Source: Dioscorea cayenensis subsp. rotundata (lineage: Eukaryota; Streptophyta; Magnoliopsida; Dioscoreales; Dioscoreaceae). From it: 64,000 nt of DNA. The notes beneath the pieces are model-generated. The model was given only the letters and a program-made list of their open reading frames with translations, did no database searches and was not told where the DNA came from. This document shows, in pieces, positions 11,819 through 23,887 of the stretch; positions within the stretch are counted from its first letter, which is position 1, and the number at the start of each line of letters is the position of its first letter. Location: positions 2,604,001-2,668,000 of the forward strand of contig NC_052481.1 of NCBI RefSeq assembly GCF_009730915.1. The letters run 5' to 3'. Both the position numbers and the translations under genes were made by a program.

Positions 11819-12633
11819 AAAGGAAGAAGGAACAAAGGTTAAATTCTATTGTGTTGTTCTTCGAAAGCCTTACGAAGAAACTTATCGAGCATCAAGAAGA
11901 GCTTCATCGGAAATTTTTGGATGCAATGGAGAAGAAAGACCAAGAAAGAATGAGAAAACAAGAAGCATGGATGAAGCAAGAAGCCGAAAAGGCGATGGCG
12001 AGAGCCGAAGAACAAGCTATTTCTTCGGCAAGAGTGGCGACGATTGTTTCCTTTTTGGAGAATATCACTAAAGAGAATGCCAACCTAATTCCTGATGAAA
12101 TCAATAAGGACAATGATAGAACAATATTTCAAGAAGCAGAAAAAGAAAAGAATATTGTTATAAATACCGACATTAGAATGTATTCAAATCGGTGGCCTAA
12201 GGCTGAAGGTGAAGCACTCATTGGAGTTAGAAGTAAGTTGGAGTTTATGTTCAAAGAGGCCGGAGTTAAAGGACATCTTTGGGAAGAAGTGAGTTCAAGA
12301 ATGAGAAGAATGGGGTTTAATAGGAGTGCAAAAAGATGCAAAGAGAAGTGGGAGAACATCAACAAGTATTTTAGGAAGACGAAGGATAGCGGAAAGGCGA
12401 GACCGGTGAATTCGAAGACATGTCCTTATTACCATCAGTTAGATCAATTGTATTCGTCTTCGTCAATGGTGGCTTCTACTAGTTCAGAGCTTTTGGATGC
12501 CATTGTTGTGCCAAATTATGAGCAAGTGAGTTTCAAGTTTTCTGAAGATGAAGATGGAGAGTATGATGATGATGATGATGTTGTTGATGATGATGAAGAA
12601 GAAGAAGAAGAAGAAGAGAAAGGTGAGATTTAA
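11371..12633 (+). CDS. GT-2-type trihelix transcription factor with a single DNA-binding domain
   Basis: Two exons, 11371-11585 and 11676-12633, give 390 aa. The 90-bp intron (gtatgt...tgtag) is a multiple of three and lacks a stop, so unspliced RNA would add 30 residues rich in Ile and Tyr. The N-terminus is His/Gln/Pro-rich. A Lys tract (about 110-123) precedes a GT-2-type central helix (about 125-203, with FFESLTKKLIEHQEELHRKF). The trihelix domain (about 243-331) carries NRWPKAEGEALI, LWEEVSSRMRRMGFNRSAKR and CKEKWENINKYF. The C-terminus is an Asp/Glu tract. The family binds GT-elements in promoters. GT-2 relatives (GTL1, DF1, PTL) usually have a second, N-terminal trihelix; none is visible here. 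Ortholog assignment within the clade is not possible by eye. Confidence 0.88.
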
Positions 12634-13584
12634 GTGAATGTGTTATAGAGGTTTTTGTTTTGTTTTTGAAATGAAAAAAATCCATGAATGAAGTCATGTG
12701 TTTTGATTTTTTTCTTAATTTTCAATGGAATTGAAGCTCATTCTCTTCTTTGCTTATGGCATGCAACAAGAGAAGGGTCAAATTTCTTAATCACAATGTG
12801 GACAACTTATGTATTAATTTGATAATTAACTTTCTTTCAGGGGAGTTTGATTACAGTGTTACTTCATTTATATATATATATATATATATAATTATTTGAG
12901 CATCAAGATTTCTATATATGTTATAGAATTTTGTTTATTACTAAGAGTACAAAAAAACAATAAACTCATTGTATGAAATATATATATATATATATATATT
13001 CCATATTTATTTTATAAGAAGTGATATGTGAAATGAAAGGGCACCAAAATGATTGGGAGTTTTATAACACTATCATTGAGATCACAATAATTAAGGAGTG
13101 GAAGAGAAAATGAGATTATATATGTTGCTCACTTCTCTTATTTCAATTATAAAAATACGGAAATGGATATTAATAGAAATGTCAACCTATAGAGATTAAT
13201 TAAAGAACACAACACCAATTAATTATGAGAAAGAATTTTATCATGAAAAAACAAATTATAGGAAAATGCCAACCTTCATAGATTAATTAAACACAACTCC
13301 AATTAAAAGAATTAATTAATTAATTAATTAATTAATTAATTAAAAGAAATAGTTTAATTATTATTATCATTTGAAACATGTGTTTATGAAATTGAGACAA
13401 ACTATGGATATGTTGTGATGGGTGCATCAAATGGAGGTTTAATCATGAATGGGACAAGTCTTATATTTTGCAAATGGGTTTGGTTGGGTGGTCCCTAATC
13501 GGATTCAATACAAAGTCTTTCATTTTGGGCCCATTACACCACTTCTCAATTTTTTTTTTTAATAATTAAAATAAAATAAAATAA

Positions 13585-13606
13585 AATAATAATAATAATA
13601 AAATAA

Positions 13607-13651
<45 letters not shown>
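13585..13651. repeat. (AAT)n/(AAAT)n microsatellite
   Basis: A run of about 67 bp made mainly of AAT units, with AAAAT units at its left end. Confidence 0.9.
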
Positions 13652-13652
<1 letters not shown>

Positions 13653-15177
13653 CTCTCCTATTCTTCTGATTTTATAGAAAATTTCTCAATTTTTTTTATA
13701 TTCTTTAAAAATTTCTTAATTTTTAAATTATTTATTTTAAAATCAAATTTTACATGAAATTACTAAAAACCCCCTAATCTTATGCACTTGAAATTGTGCC
13801 GACAGAAGCCTAAAGGACATACTATCTAACAAGAACAGGGTGAGTTTTCTTATGTGCAAGTATGTTTGCGCTCAAGTGTGATGTGGGTGAATTAAGTATT
13901 GATGAATTATAATTCTTGTTGTTATTATTATAAAAAATATTAAAATTTAAAAAATTTAAAAAATGAAAAATATTAAAGTAATGACGCATGACAGTTGTAA
14001 ACTTACAGTGAAGCATAACTGCATAAAACAATTTATTTTTATATATAATTAACAAATAGTTTTTATGAAATTTATTGTTAACAAACAGCTATTGAGTTTG
14101 AGTATTCACGCTGTTTAACATCGTACTTTTATCTCTTTTATCACAAAAAGAGAATCGGATGTCGACGGATTAAACGATTTCTATAAGACTAAAACACATA
14201 CATATTAAAAACGTTATATATTAAACGAAAAGCTCAAATATTAACCAAAAAAATACTATATGTTAAGTGAGCACTTATATAGTTATACGAAAACACGCAA
14301 TGTTAAACGAAAACTATACATTTTAAGTGAGAAATATATGTTGTAAAATAAAATAAATTTATGGAATGAGCTGCATGGACTAAAAAATAAACTGTCAGGA
14401 AAAAAAAAAGTGTTTGATAAATTCAGATGTCAAAGATGTTTTAAAACTTTCAAAAATTTATAATTTATTTTCCATTATTTTTTTATTTTTTTAATATTTA
14501 AAAGAAAAACTGATGGTCTAATATGATTGGACTTCTGATTTCCGGGAACATTGATATCAAAATCATGTACGACAACCATCACTCAATAATAATAAATAAA
14601 CAAATATATATTGTACTTTTGTTTGACAATTATTATTGCTATTTGTATAATTTAAATTTTAAAAACAATATATCTTTTAAAAACACATGTAGTGGGATAA
14701 GTTTATTGGTTGTTTTGCTTCTTTAAATAAAAAAAATTAATTTTGATTTTTAAATAAATAAATTTATATATTTTGGTTCCTTAAACTGAATGGGAAGTAA
14801 TACAAGAAACACATGGCACATTTTTAATTATTTATAGTAACAAAAAAAAACTCAAAACAAACAAATTTACCTTGTTTATTTAATATAAAAAACAATAGCT
14901 TTCAAAAGTTATCCGCATAATTAAATTTATTTTTAAAATGACAAATAAAAATACCAACAAGTTCGACAAATTAAAGTTGAAAAATAAATAAATAAAATCT
15001 ATGAAAAAAAACTTCAATTTTAATATTTGATTCAACATAATTAAAATTTATTAATTTTTATTGTTAAAATAATAAATTTTTGGATTAGAGCTATCAATTA
15101 TCTCTGATGTTTGGATCATTACTATTTGCTTCGATAGCTAAAATAATTAAAAAAAAAAGTTAATTTTGATTGAATTA

Positions 15178-15185
<8 letters not shown>

Positions 15186-15235
<50 letters not shown>
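15186..15235. repeat. (TA)25 microsatellite
   Basis: A perfect TA run of about 50 bp. Confidence 0.95.
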
Positions 15236-15236
<1 letters not shown>

Positions 15237-16472
15237 CATTTTAATATTTCCATCCAACAAAGAATCTATATAATTAGACACATCGTATAAGACCATATTG
15301 AACAATGGAGCTAATTAAAATGAATAAATTCATATAATTTATTATTATTTTTTTATATAAAACAATTTTTTATGTTTAGATTCTAATTAAAGTTTAGTCA
15401 TGTTTCTTCAAAGCCCCTTTAATTGACTTTATTGAGTTTGATTAAAAAGTATTGACAAGTCTAACATGTGCATATGGTTTGTCTAGACTGTCTAGTGGAC
15501 CCAACTTTGAATTTGATTAAATGTCTGAAATTTGAGCTTGGATTGTGCCCACCTATCTAGACATGCATTTCATTATCCTTCAACCATAAAATCCATAGAT
15601 ATATATATATATATATATATGAATTATTTAATAAATATTAAGTCTTTGTCTTGAGGACAATGAATTAATTTTGGGCTTGAGGTACAAAGATTGCATTGAT
15701 TGCTTAAAATTATTGTGCTACTCTACTGCCTTCAACTTGACCCTCTCCTTACAATTATTTCAAAGTTCTAGTACCCCACTATTTTATTGAGCTATTTAAT
15801 ATTATATATATATATATATATACATCACATAAAAAAAATTTGATACAAAATAAGACATCCAACAATTAAAACATTATCATGCATCAAAGATTATATTATA
15901 TATAATAAATACTAATCTATACACAATCAGTATTAGTCCATGTGGTAAAAATTTAGAATTACTTAAGCTAATAATTTGTGTTTGAATCTTTATGGTCGTA
16001 GAAAATCTTTTTTGAGAGAAATCTACATCGTAATGAGCTCTTGGTAACCTTACCCCAAAATTAATCTAGCAACCATAAATTATAAGATACTGGCTGTCAA
16101 AAAACCGAAAAAAATAAATATTAGATAAATACATGCAAATTTATGAAAATTAAAGTTATTTTAGATGACCTAGCTTATAAAAAAAACATTAAAATTATTG
16201 TCCTAGGAGGCATCAAGACATGAGTTTCTTTCTTATTCACCCAACTTTTTTTGGGTTGTAGGGCTCTAATAAATATGTGAATTATTTATATCATTTGGAA
16301 ATATTTACTATTTATTTTATATAATAAATATTTGGTATCATAAAATTTGGGAGATTTCATCTCTAAAAATTTAAAACAGAAAACATCTTTATAGGACAAG
16401 AATTTCAACTTGTGTTTGGTTGTTTATAATTCGATATATTTTTTTATTCAATGGTAGGGGAAAACAACCGAC

Positions 16473-16525
<53 letters not shown>
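16473..16525. repeat. (ATT)n microsatellite
   Basis: About 53 bp of perfect ATT repeat. Confidence 0.95.
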
Positions 16526-18411
16526 GGTGAAAAACAAGTCACTATTTATAAATATTTAATTTGAAACTCAAGGGACTTCCCACCTCCTCCAAGAGACCTG
16601 AATATGATGCCGCTAATCACATGGGCCCGGAAAACCCAAATTTAAAAACATGGAGATATATACAACTCATTTGTAACTTTCAGTAATTAACCTTTTTTAC
16701 TTTTTTTTGTGTTCGAATAAAATACCAATTTATTTGTTTATTTATTTATTTATTAAAAATATAGATTAACTATCTCAGTTAAAACATAAGAGTTATAAAA
16801 AAAAACCAACAAACAACGAGATAGACTAGAATAGATTGATCCACTCGAAATGAAAATACAACATAAATAAACAAAACAAAAATAACAAATTTATTTATTA
16901 ATTTATTTATCAATTTATTTATTTATTAATAAAGTAAATAAATTATTATTTAAATTATTCACCATTTAAGGGGAAAATTAAAACCCTCAACTTACTACAT
17001 AAGATTTTCGTCTCTTTCTATCAAGCTAAACCAACAACACCATAATACCAAATTTAGATGCACATTGATTTACATTAATATAATGGGTGTGATATGATTG
17101 ATGTATCTAATAAACAAAAGATTATAGGAAGAATAAGTTTGGAAAGGAAGACCTAGAAAAAGCCTTTTGCTATTGTTTTTGTTAGGCTTATGATGTGTCT
17201 TCAATCAAATCAACATTTTTTTTTTCAATGGTCATTAACTTAGTATACATCATCTTAACTTTTTATTTTTTATTTTTTATTAATTTAATTTCAGTGAAGC
17301 TTTCAACTTTGGCTTGCCATCCTCACAAACTTGAATACCTAAATTTATGTGGATGTTTGATTACATTAGATGTTGAAATATGCCTAATGTCTAACTTGTT
17401 ATTTGAAATTTTAATTTTAATAAGTTAAGAACATTTCGTTATTTGCAATTTGTTTGTATTAGTTTCTTTGAAAAATACAAAATTATTATTATTATTATTA
17501 TTATTGAGTGAATATAAATTTTAGTGATTTTTTTGTTTTATGAGAATAAAACATTCAAATAATTTCTCAACTATAAAAGCACTTTTAAATTAATATACTT
17601 AAAAAAAAAAAACCAGAAACGATTAACGCACCCTTAGTTATGATGTGTATTGAATGCTATAATTTATTTTGGAACTATTTAATATTTAAAAATAACAAAT
17701 ACAATGTTGCATTCACATCTCTTAAACTACTTTGATTTATTTGAAGTTCCCCTTGATCATGATGATATTTTATAATGAAAATATTACAGTAATACAATTT
17801 AAAAATTTGAGATAATAAAAGAAAAAAAATTACAAATAAGATATTTCAAATTTACAACCAAATGAATCAGAAGAATTTTTAACATTCATTTGAAAAAGTT
17901 CACATTTCAGTAAAGCAGCAACAAAACACTAGAATTGGTTTCAAGTTTAGAGATATTTGAGACTTTAATTTAATAGAAAGCTAAAACCAAAAGAGAAAAG
18001 CATGGTCCATTTAGTTCATGTTCAATGAATGAATGCTTATCTCAGTACAACTACCGACACTTTGGTTTCTAGTTTTGGTTTGTGAGTGTCTAATTCATTG
18101 TTATAGATTGATTTGCATCCATATTCCATGTCACAAACACAATCAAACCTTTTATCCTTCTTTATTTATTTTTAAAAAAAAAAATTAAACAAATGTGATT
18201 AAACTGTTTATGGTTTTCATTTGTGCAAGTTAAGATTCAAACTCTTTTCTTCATCGAGGTAAATACCTATATAAAGAACTTAATGTTAACAGACTGAATT
18301 ATTAAATTTTTTTTTAAAAAAATATAAAGCATGGAAAAATCTACTTAAATTCTACAAAGCAAGAGGTAAAAAGCAATTCCAATTTCCAACGCATCTGGCC
18401 CTTTAGATTGG

Positions 18412-18415
<4 letters not shown>

Positions 18416-18458
<43 letters not shown>
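18416..18458. repeat. (AT)21 microsatellite
   Basis: A perfect AT run of about 43 bp. Confidence 0.95.
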
Positions 18459-18460
<2 letters not shown>

Positions 18461-18571
18461 AAAAATAGTTATTTTGATAATCGTATGTTTTGAGTATAAA
18501 TTCATATAATATGACATAATTAATTTTTTTATAAGAATTATGTGATATGAGTATAATTATTATGATATAAA

Positions 18572-18600
18572 AAAATATTTTACTCAGAGTAAAATATTTT
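18572..18600. repeat. Perfect palindrome, 14-bp arms with 1-bp centre
   Basis: The arms read aaaatattttactc and gagtaaaatatttt around a single A. It marks the left edge of a GC-richer island. It could be the end of a degenerate transposon, but a matching right end was not found. Confidence 0.75.
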
Positions 18601-18840
18601 CCCATTGTAAAATACATGTCGGTCCGTCCACCAGTAGATCGACCTGCCGACATTCCATAGTGATCGGCCAACCTTCGCCAACCAGTCACCAGTTCACTGA
18701 CAATTCAGCCAACCTCCACCAACTGACCACTATTGACCACCAATACACCAACAATCCAACCAACCTCCACTTACTAACCACCGATACACCGACAGTTCGA
18801 TCAATCTCTGATGATCAATCGACTAATTTAATAATTCATG
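18600..18840. repeat. GC-richer island with degenerate short repeats
   Basis: Motifs such as ccaacctccac, actgaccac, caatacaccaacaa and ccgatacaccgacag recur at roughly 50-bp spacing. The base composition differs sharply from the AT-rich surroundings. I see no coding domain in the overlapping ORF. It may be a subterminal repeat region of a decayed transposon. Confidence 0.4.
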
Positions 18841-19143
18841 TAATATTTTTTTTTATTTTATTAATCAAACACTTATTCTGTAACAATAAAATATTCTACA
18901 ATTTCTACAATAATCACTTACACACTTCCTACATAATAAAATTATATCATATTTTTTTAATTTATAACCAACCAAAAAGGCCTAAAAGATATAACCTCTG
19001 CTTGTCAAGGAGGACATTGCTTTCTCATAAAATGAATTTTTTTTCAAGTTTAAAAAATATTATGGCCCAATTTTAAGAAACAAAACACCCTTAAAAATTA
19101 ACCAAAAACAAAAACAAAAACTCATTAAGAATATCTTTATAGT

Positions 19144-19346
19144 AATGACTTAGGTGAAGTTAGATAGGTGTAATTAGTGTAGTTCACCATTGACATTGTG
19201 ACACGTGTCCCAAATATATATAAAAATATAATAACTTTCATATAATGTCCTTACTTTTTTTAAAAAATTACTCATCTCATGCCACGTGTCAAGTATTAAA
19301 TGGTGAACTACACTAACTACACTTATCTAACTTCACCAAAGTCATT
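19144..19346. mobile_element. MITE with about 65-bp terminal inverted repeats
   Basis: The left arm starts aatgacttaggtgaagttag. The right arm, read in reverse complement, starts aatgactttggtgaagttag. Similarity continues through gtgtagttcaccat to the cacgtg core of each arm, leaving an AT-rich loop of about 60 bp. There is no coding capacity. The target duplication is not clear, so I do not assign a superfamily. It lies about 750 bp downstream of the CBE1-like stop codon. Confidence 0.75.
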
Positions 19347-20099
19347 CTCTATTTTTATTATGAAAAAACACATCATTACCACTGCAGAATCGATACTCTG
19401 CTAAAACAAAAAAAACACTCCAAGAAAACTTAATAAAAAACGATCCTAAAATTGTGCAATACCACCAGAAGAATCACCAAAAAAAAAAAAATTGAATCAA
19501 TTCTTACCTGCAAATAATGCCTAACACTAAACCAATGAATATGTGCCATATGAAAATATAAATTAATCACTATACTATTGAAATATTACCTCATGACAAA
19601 TATCAAATAGCATGGTGTAGCTATATATAAAAACAAAAAAAACAAAAATTGAATAATTGGAACATAAACGACACAAATTATGGAAAAAAAAAGAAGGGTT
19701 GAAATAAAAGCATCTCTGCAACCTGATATTCTGGGACATCAAATCACTAAAAGCACTTAAAGAAAGACAAGCAGCAAGCAAACATCTCTGGCCGGCTCAA
19801 TATCCCTCAGAGCAAAGACCTAAACTACATCATCACCCCCCATCTAAATCAAAGATAAATCTTTTGTACACTACCCCAATTTCCGATTTTCTCTTTTTCC
19901 CTTCCCCATGGCTCTCTATTAAATATGTTCTTCAAGTGTAGTACGAGTTGAGAGAGAATACAACTTCATCTGTTCAGGTATCACATGATATCCATTGGTA
20001 CGGAATAAACCGGAACCAAGGTTTAGAGAGTTGGTTCTTCATGTTGAGAAATGATGGATGATCCAGAGTACATGTATGCCATATACAAAGAACAGATGA

Positions 20100-23000
20100 T
20101 CATCTGTACCTTAAACTCATATCCAGTTCGGGACCATAAACGCCGGGAATCTGCCCAGGTGCGGCAGAGTGAATCTGCTTTGGATTGGCCCTCAACTCCA
20201 TCTCAATCAACCTATTGAGAAGTGGGGGGTTACCACCCCCACCACTGCCTATAGCAGGTCCTGCAAACCAAGGCATGAATCAAGCCAAAAATTTTATGCA
20301 AATGAGAAATTCTAGCTGTAATGTCCAGATTCCATGCTGATATAAAAAAGATGGATGAAAATGGCATAGAGAAGTGAGGAACTTAATAATTTTTGATGGA
20401 CAACTTTATCATCAGTTATATACCTGCTGATAATGGTAAGCATCTTTCCTCTAAATTCAACCAAAGAAAAGAAAATAGTTTTACCTGGCATTCCCATTCC
20501 ACGGGCACCGAAATTGGGCGGGCGTTGATTTAGGGGAAAACCATGCATGTTATTCATCTCAGCCATGTAACCTTCCATGGGACTCATTGAATATGGTGGT
20601 GGAACACCTCTTGGAAAACCATGATGTGGATGGGGAGCCGGCAAATTCCCTGGCATGGGCATGGGCATGGGCATGTGCTGAAACATTGGATGATGTCCAA
20701 CAGGATCAAACTGTGGCCTGTCACCAGAATGCAGAACATGCTGAGGAAAAACATTTGCAGCAAAAGGATGTTGAAGCTCAGGACGGATGTTTTCTGAACC
20801 AATAAGCCTCATCTGAGGATGCATATTGCCATGATGCTCCATTGGAGGAAATAAAGGCCTCACTTGATTCATGGGATGAGGAAATTGTGAAGATGGCCAA
20901 CCATGTAAGTGATGGAGCTTATCAGAGTCAACTATACCAGAAGGACCTTCCAAGAAATTTGGCTGAGGTAGATGACCTTGTTCAGTATGTTCAGTGTTCC
21001 TCAGAATGGCCATGAGTACTGAATCACTGGGCTGCTCTAATGGTCCCTCATTTCTATTTAGAACCCTTAAAAGTGCAGGGTCAGAAGCAATTCGGTCAAA
21101 GGAATCACTATCTGTGATCAAACTGTCCTCTTCTGGCAAGTGAATATCCACTGCCACCGCTCTAGATTCTGCTGGATCACCAAGCTTTAAACCCATATTA
21201 GAAGAGTCATTATTATGCCCATAACCAAGTCCCGGAACCTTATTAGCTTTTCCTTGTTGGGTATGAGTAAAAGCTTCCTCATTGCCTTGAGAGGTTATCT
21301 TGTAAGCTTGGACTTCACCAAGCGCAGGGGACACTAAAGTGTTATGTTTGTATGAAGGATGCAATTCCAGAGACTCTGGAATCTCAGGCTCATCAACAGA
21401 ACCTCTCTGAACAGAGAGTGGGGCATCAACCGAATGTAGCTCACTCATGAATGCAGCCCCAAATAATGCTTCAAGTGTCAAGGCTTTCTCAGAGCTCGGA
21501 GCCTTTTTATGGCCTTTAATAGAAGTGCTGTCAGAACTGGCTTTGCCATCAGATATATCAATTCTGTCAGTCGGTGAGACCATCAGATCAATCCCGGCTG
21601 GTAATATGGACTCTTTTGAATCAGTTCCTTTCCTCAACAAAGAAAGAAGATGTTCTGATGCATGATCATCCACAGTGGCTTTGTGCCCTTCCAATTCATG
21701 ATCCAATTGCATCCAAGGACCTTGAACAGATTGCCACAGAACTGAACTATTGTCTTTAACCTCAGCCAAGATGGACTGCTCAAGGTCCTCGCAAGTAAGC
21801 ACACCAGAACTAGTCTCTTGACTATCACTCTGATGGTATGGCGTAGGGATTGTGACAGGAGCAGCAGCAGCAGGAAATTCACACTGCCTATGAACACTTT
21901 CAAGGTTTTTGAAAGGCAAACTTGGCTTGACAGATTCGCAGTTTTTGTCTAAAGAAAATTCAGATACATGTGAAGTTACTTCCTCTTTATTGATGATCAA
22001 GGAGAGCAGGTTCTTGGACGAAAAATCGTCAACTGCTTTTTTATCTACTATAGAAAAGCAACAAATGATAAGTACGTAAGAGAGAAACAAGTACCACGTG
22101 TCTATAAATCAATAAGTTCACCTTCGTCAAAAAACCAGTGAGCAAACTTTGATGACTCAATTTCAGCAGGACTCTTTATGTCTTCATGTGCTTTATGACC
22201 TTGATGCTGAAAAAATAACAGATTAAATTAAGGGTCATTGGTGCTCATTCACAGAGGTAATTAGTCAAAATGCACCATTATAAGCTCAAATCAATTAACA
22301 ACATCACCAATAATAAGCCATTAGTCCCACCTATTCCGCTGCATAATTCTTTTACCTTCCATATTGCTCTATCAAAGACAAAAAAACTAGACAAACCAAG
22401 CTCTACCATATCATTATGTAAAGCTTCTACTAAACACTTTTCAGGTCCACCTTTCCCCCTTCTACGACCTTCAACTTGGAGAGCTTTCACCTTTGTATGG
22501 AGCATCTCCATGTCATCTAAGGACACACCCATACCATCTAAATTGAATCTCTCTTTAACTTGTCGGTGATAGTTGAAACCAATCACAATAATGTACACTC
22601 TTAAGACTTAATCTCATCAATAGTCTGACATGATTTAATTGAGTTTTCCGCAAACTGATATAGTTTACCTTTATCCCATCTGCATGTTTCAATTGTTCCT
22701 TGTGAAATTCTTAAAGTTCAGATCTCTAATTTAATAACTTAGGGTAAGGGAAGTTATTCTACTGTAAACAAATTCAGAGCAATTCATGATAGTTGTAGCC
22801 AATTTTTTTGAAAGAAGCACAGACAATTATTGGCATTTATAGCTGATTGCTAAAGAAGCTCCATAGTTAGGATTCTGCAGTAATTCAATGTCATATAACA
22901 ATAGGGTTCCCCTAGATGAAATCTGCCAACTAATATAAACAGAAACTGGATTGGATCCCCATCTTTTGGAAGACAATAGTCTATTGCTGCCACACTGACA

Positions 23001-23851
23001 TAAAAAATGTCGCCTTTCTTCTAAGATTAAAAAATACAAATGTGCATTTTGATTGTTCTCCTGATCAGCTATGGCAGTTCCAACATAAATTTGAGTTAAC
23101 CTTCAAGTCTCAGATCACCACATATACACTAAACTGTAATAAACACTAACCTGTACATCAAATAATACAAGCCCTTTCTTTTGAGACATTATGACCCAAT
23201 TGTTTTGAAGACTAGACAGAACAGGCCCTATCCCAGAACTCCGTGAATAGAATAAAAAAAGAAGAGCACAAAATAAGGAACACAAGAATAAGGATCTATA
23301 GTTTCGGCAAAGAAAATGCTGAATGGCATTAAGCTCAAAACCATCAACCATCATACCTCAATAATTGAAGGTGAAGTGCTAAAATTTGTTGACAAAGCAC
23401 TACCAAACAGTTTATCTAAAATTGATGATGGCTGATCTGAACTCACAATCTTGGGCCTTAACTCTTTTGGGTTAGACAAGCCATTCTCATTCTCCCATAT
23501 TTCATTTGCTTCTTGTAAACTAAATTTCTTGCCAAGATCTTTCTCAAAGTTTACAGAATTCTCAATAGTTCCACCACCTGATGATCAAATAATATATATT
23601 TAAGTGGAACCTATGAAACACACAAAGGTGATAATACCAGAATAACATCTCTGCATGTTCATGTACATACCAGAATCTGAGCGAATCACCTCTTCATGAG
23701 TATTATCTGGATAATTTACATGACTCTTGTCGTTTATAACAGCAGTCCTAGCCTGAAAGTTGGCAAAAGTATAATCTGATTAATCGCAACCAAGTGATCA
23801 ATAAATAACATGAGGAATTCAATAATAAAAATGAGGGCTCTAAATTGATTC

Positions 23852-23887
<36 letters not shown>

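Larger units (their letters stand above)
12634..20099. other. 7.5-kb AT-rich intergenic region, repeat-dominated
   Basis: No convincing gene is visible. The stretch holds the 3'UTR of the trihelix gene at its left end and that of the CBE1-like gene at its right. In between are (TA)n, (AAT)n and (ATT)n arrays, an attaatta array at 13311-13342, a GC-richer island (18600-18840), a perfect palindrome (18572-18600) and a MITE (19144-19346). ORFs at 13822, 14523, 17195, 18345, 18660 and 19575 lack recognisable domains or splice context. Confidence 0.6.

Noticed and set aside
17195-17428. 77-aa plus-strand ORF with a Cys/His-containing segment
   Set aside because: No zinc-finger spacing, no splice context and no neighbours of a transposase; AT-rich random ORF is the simpler reading.
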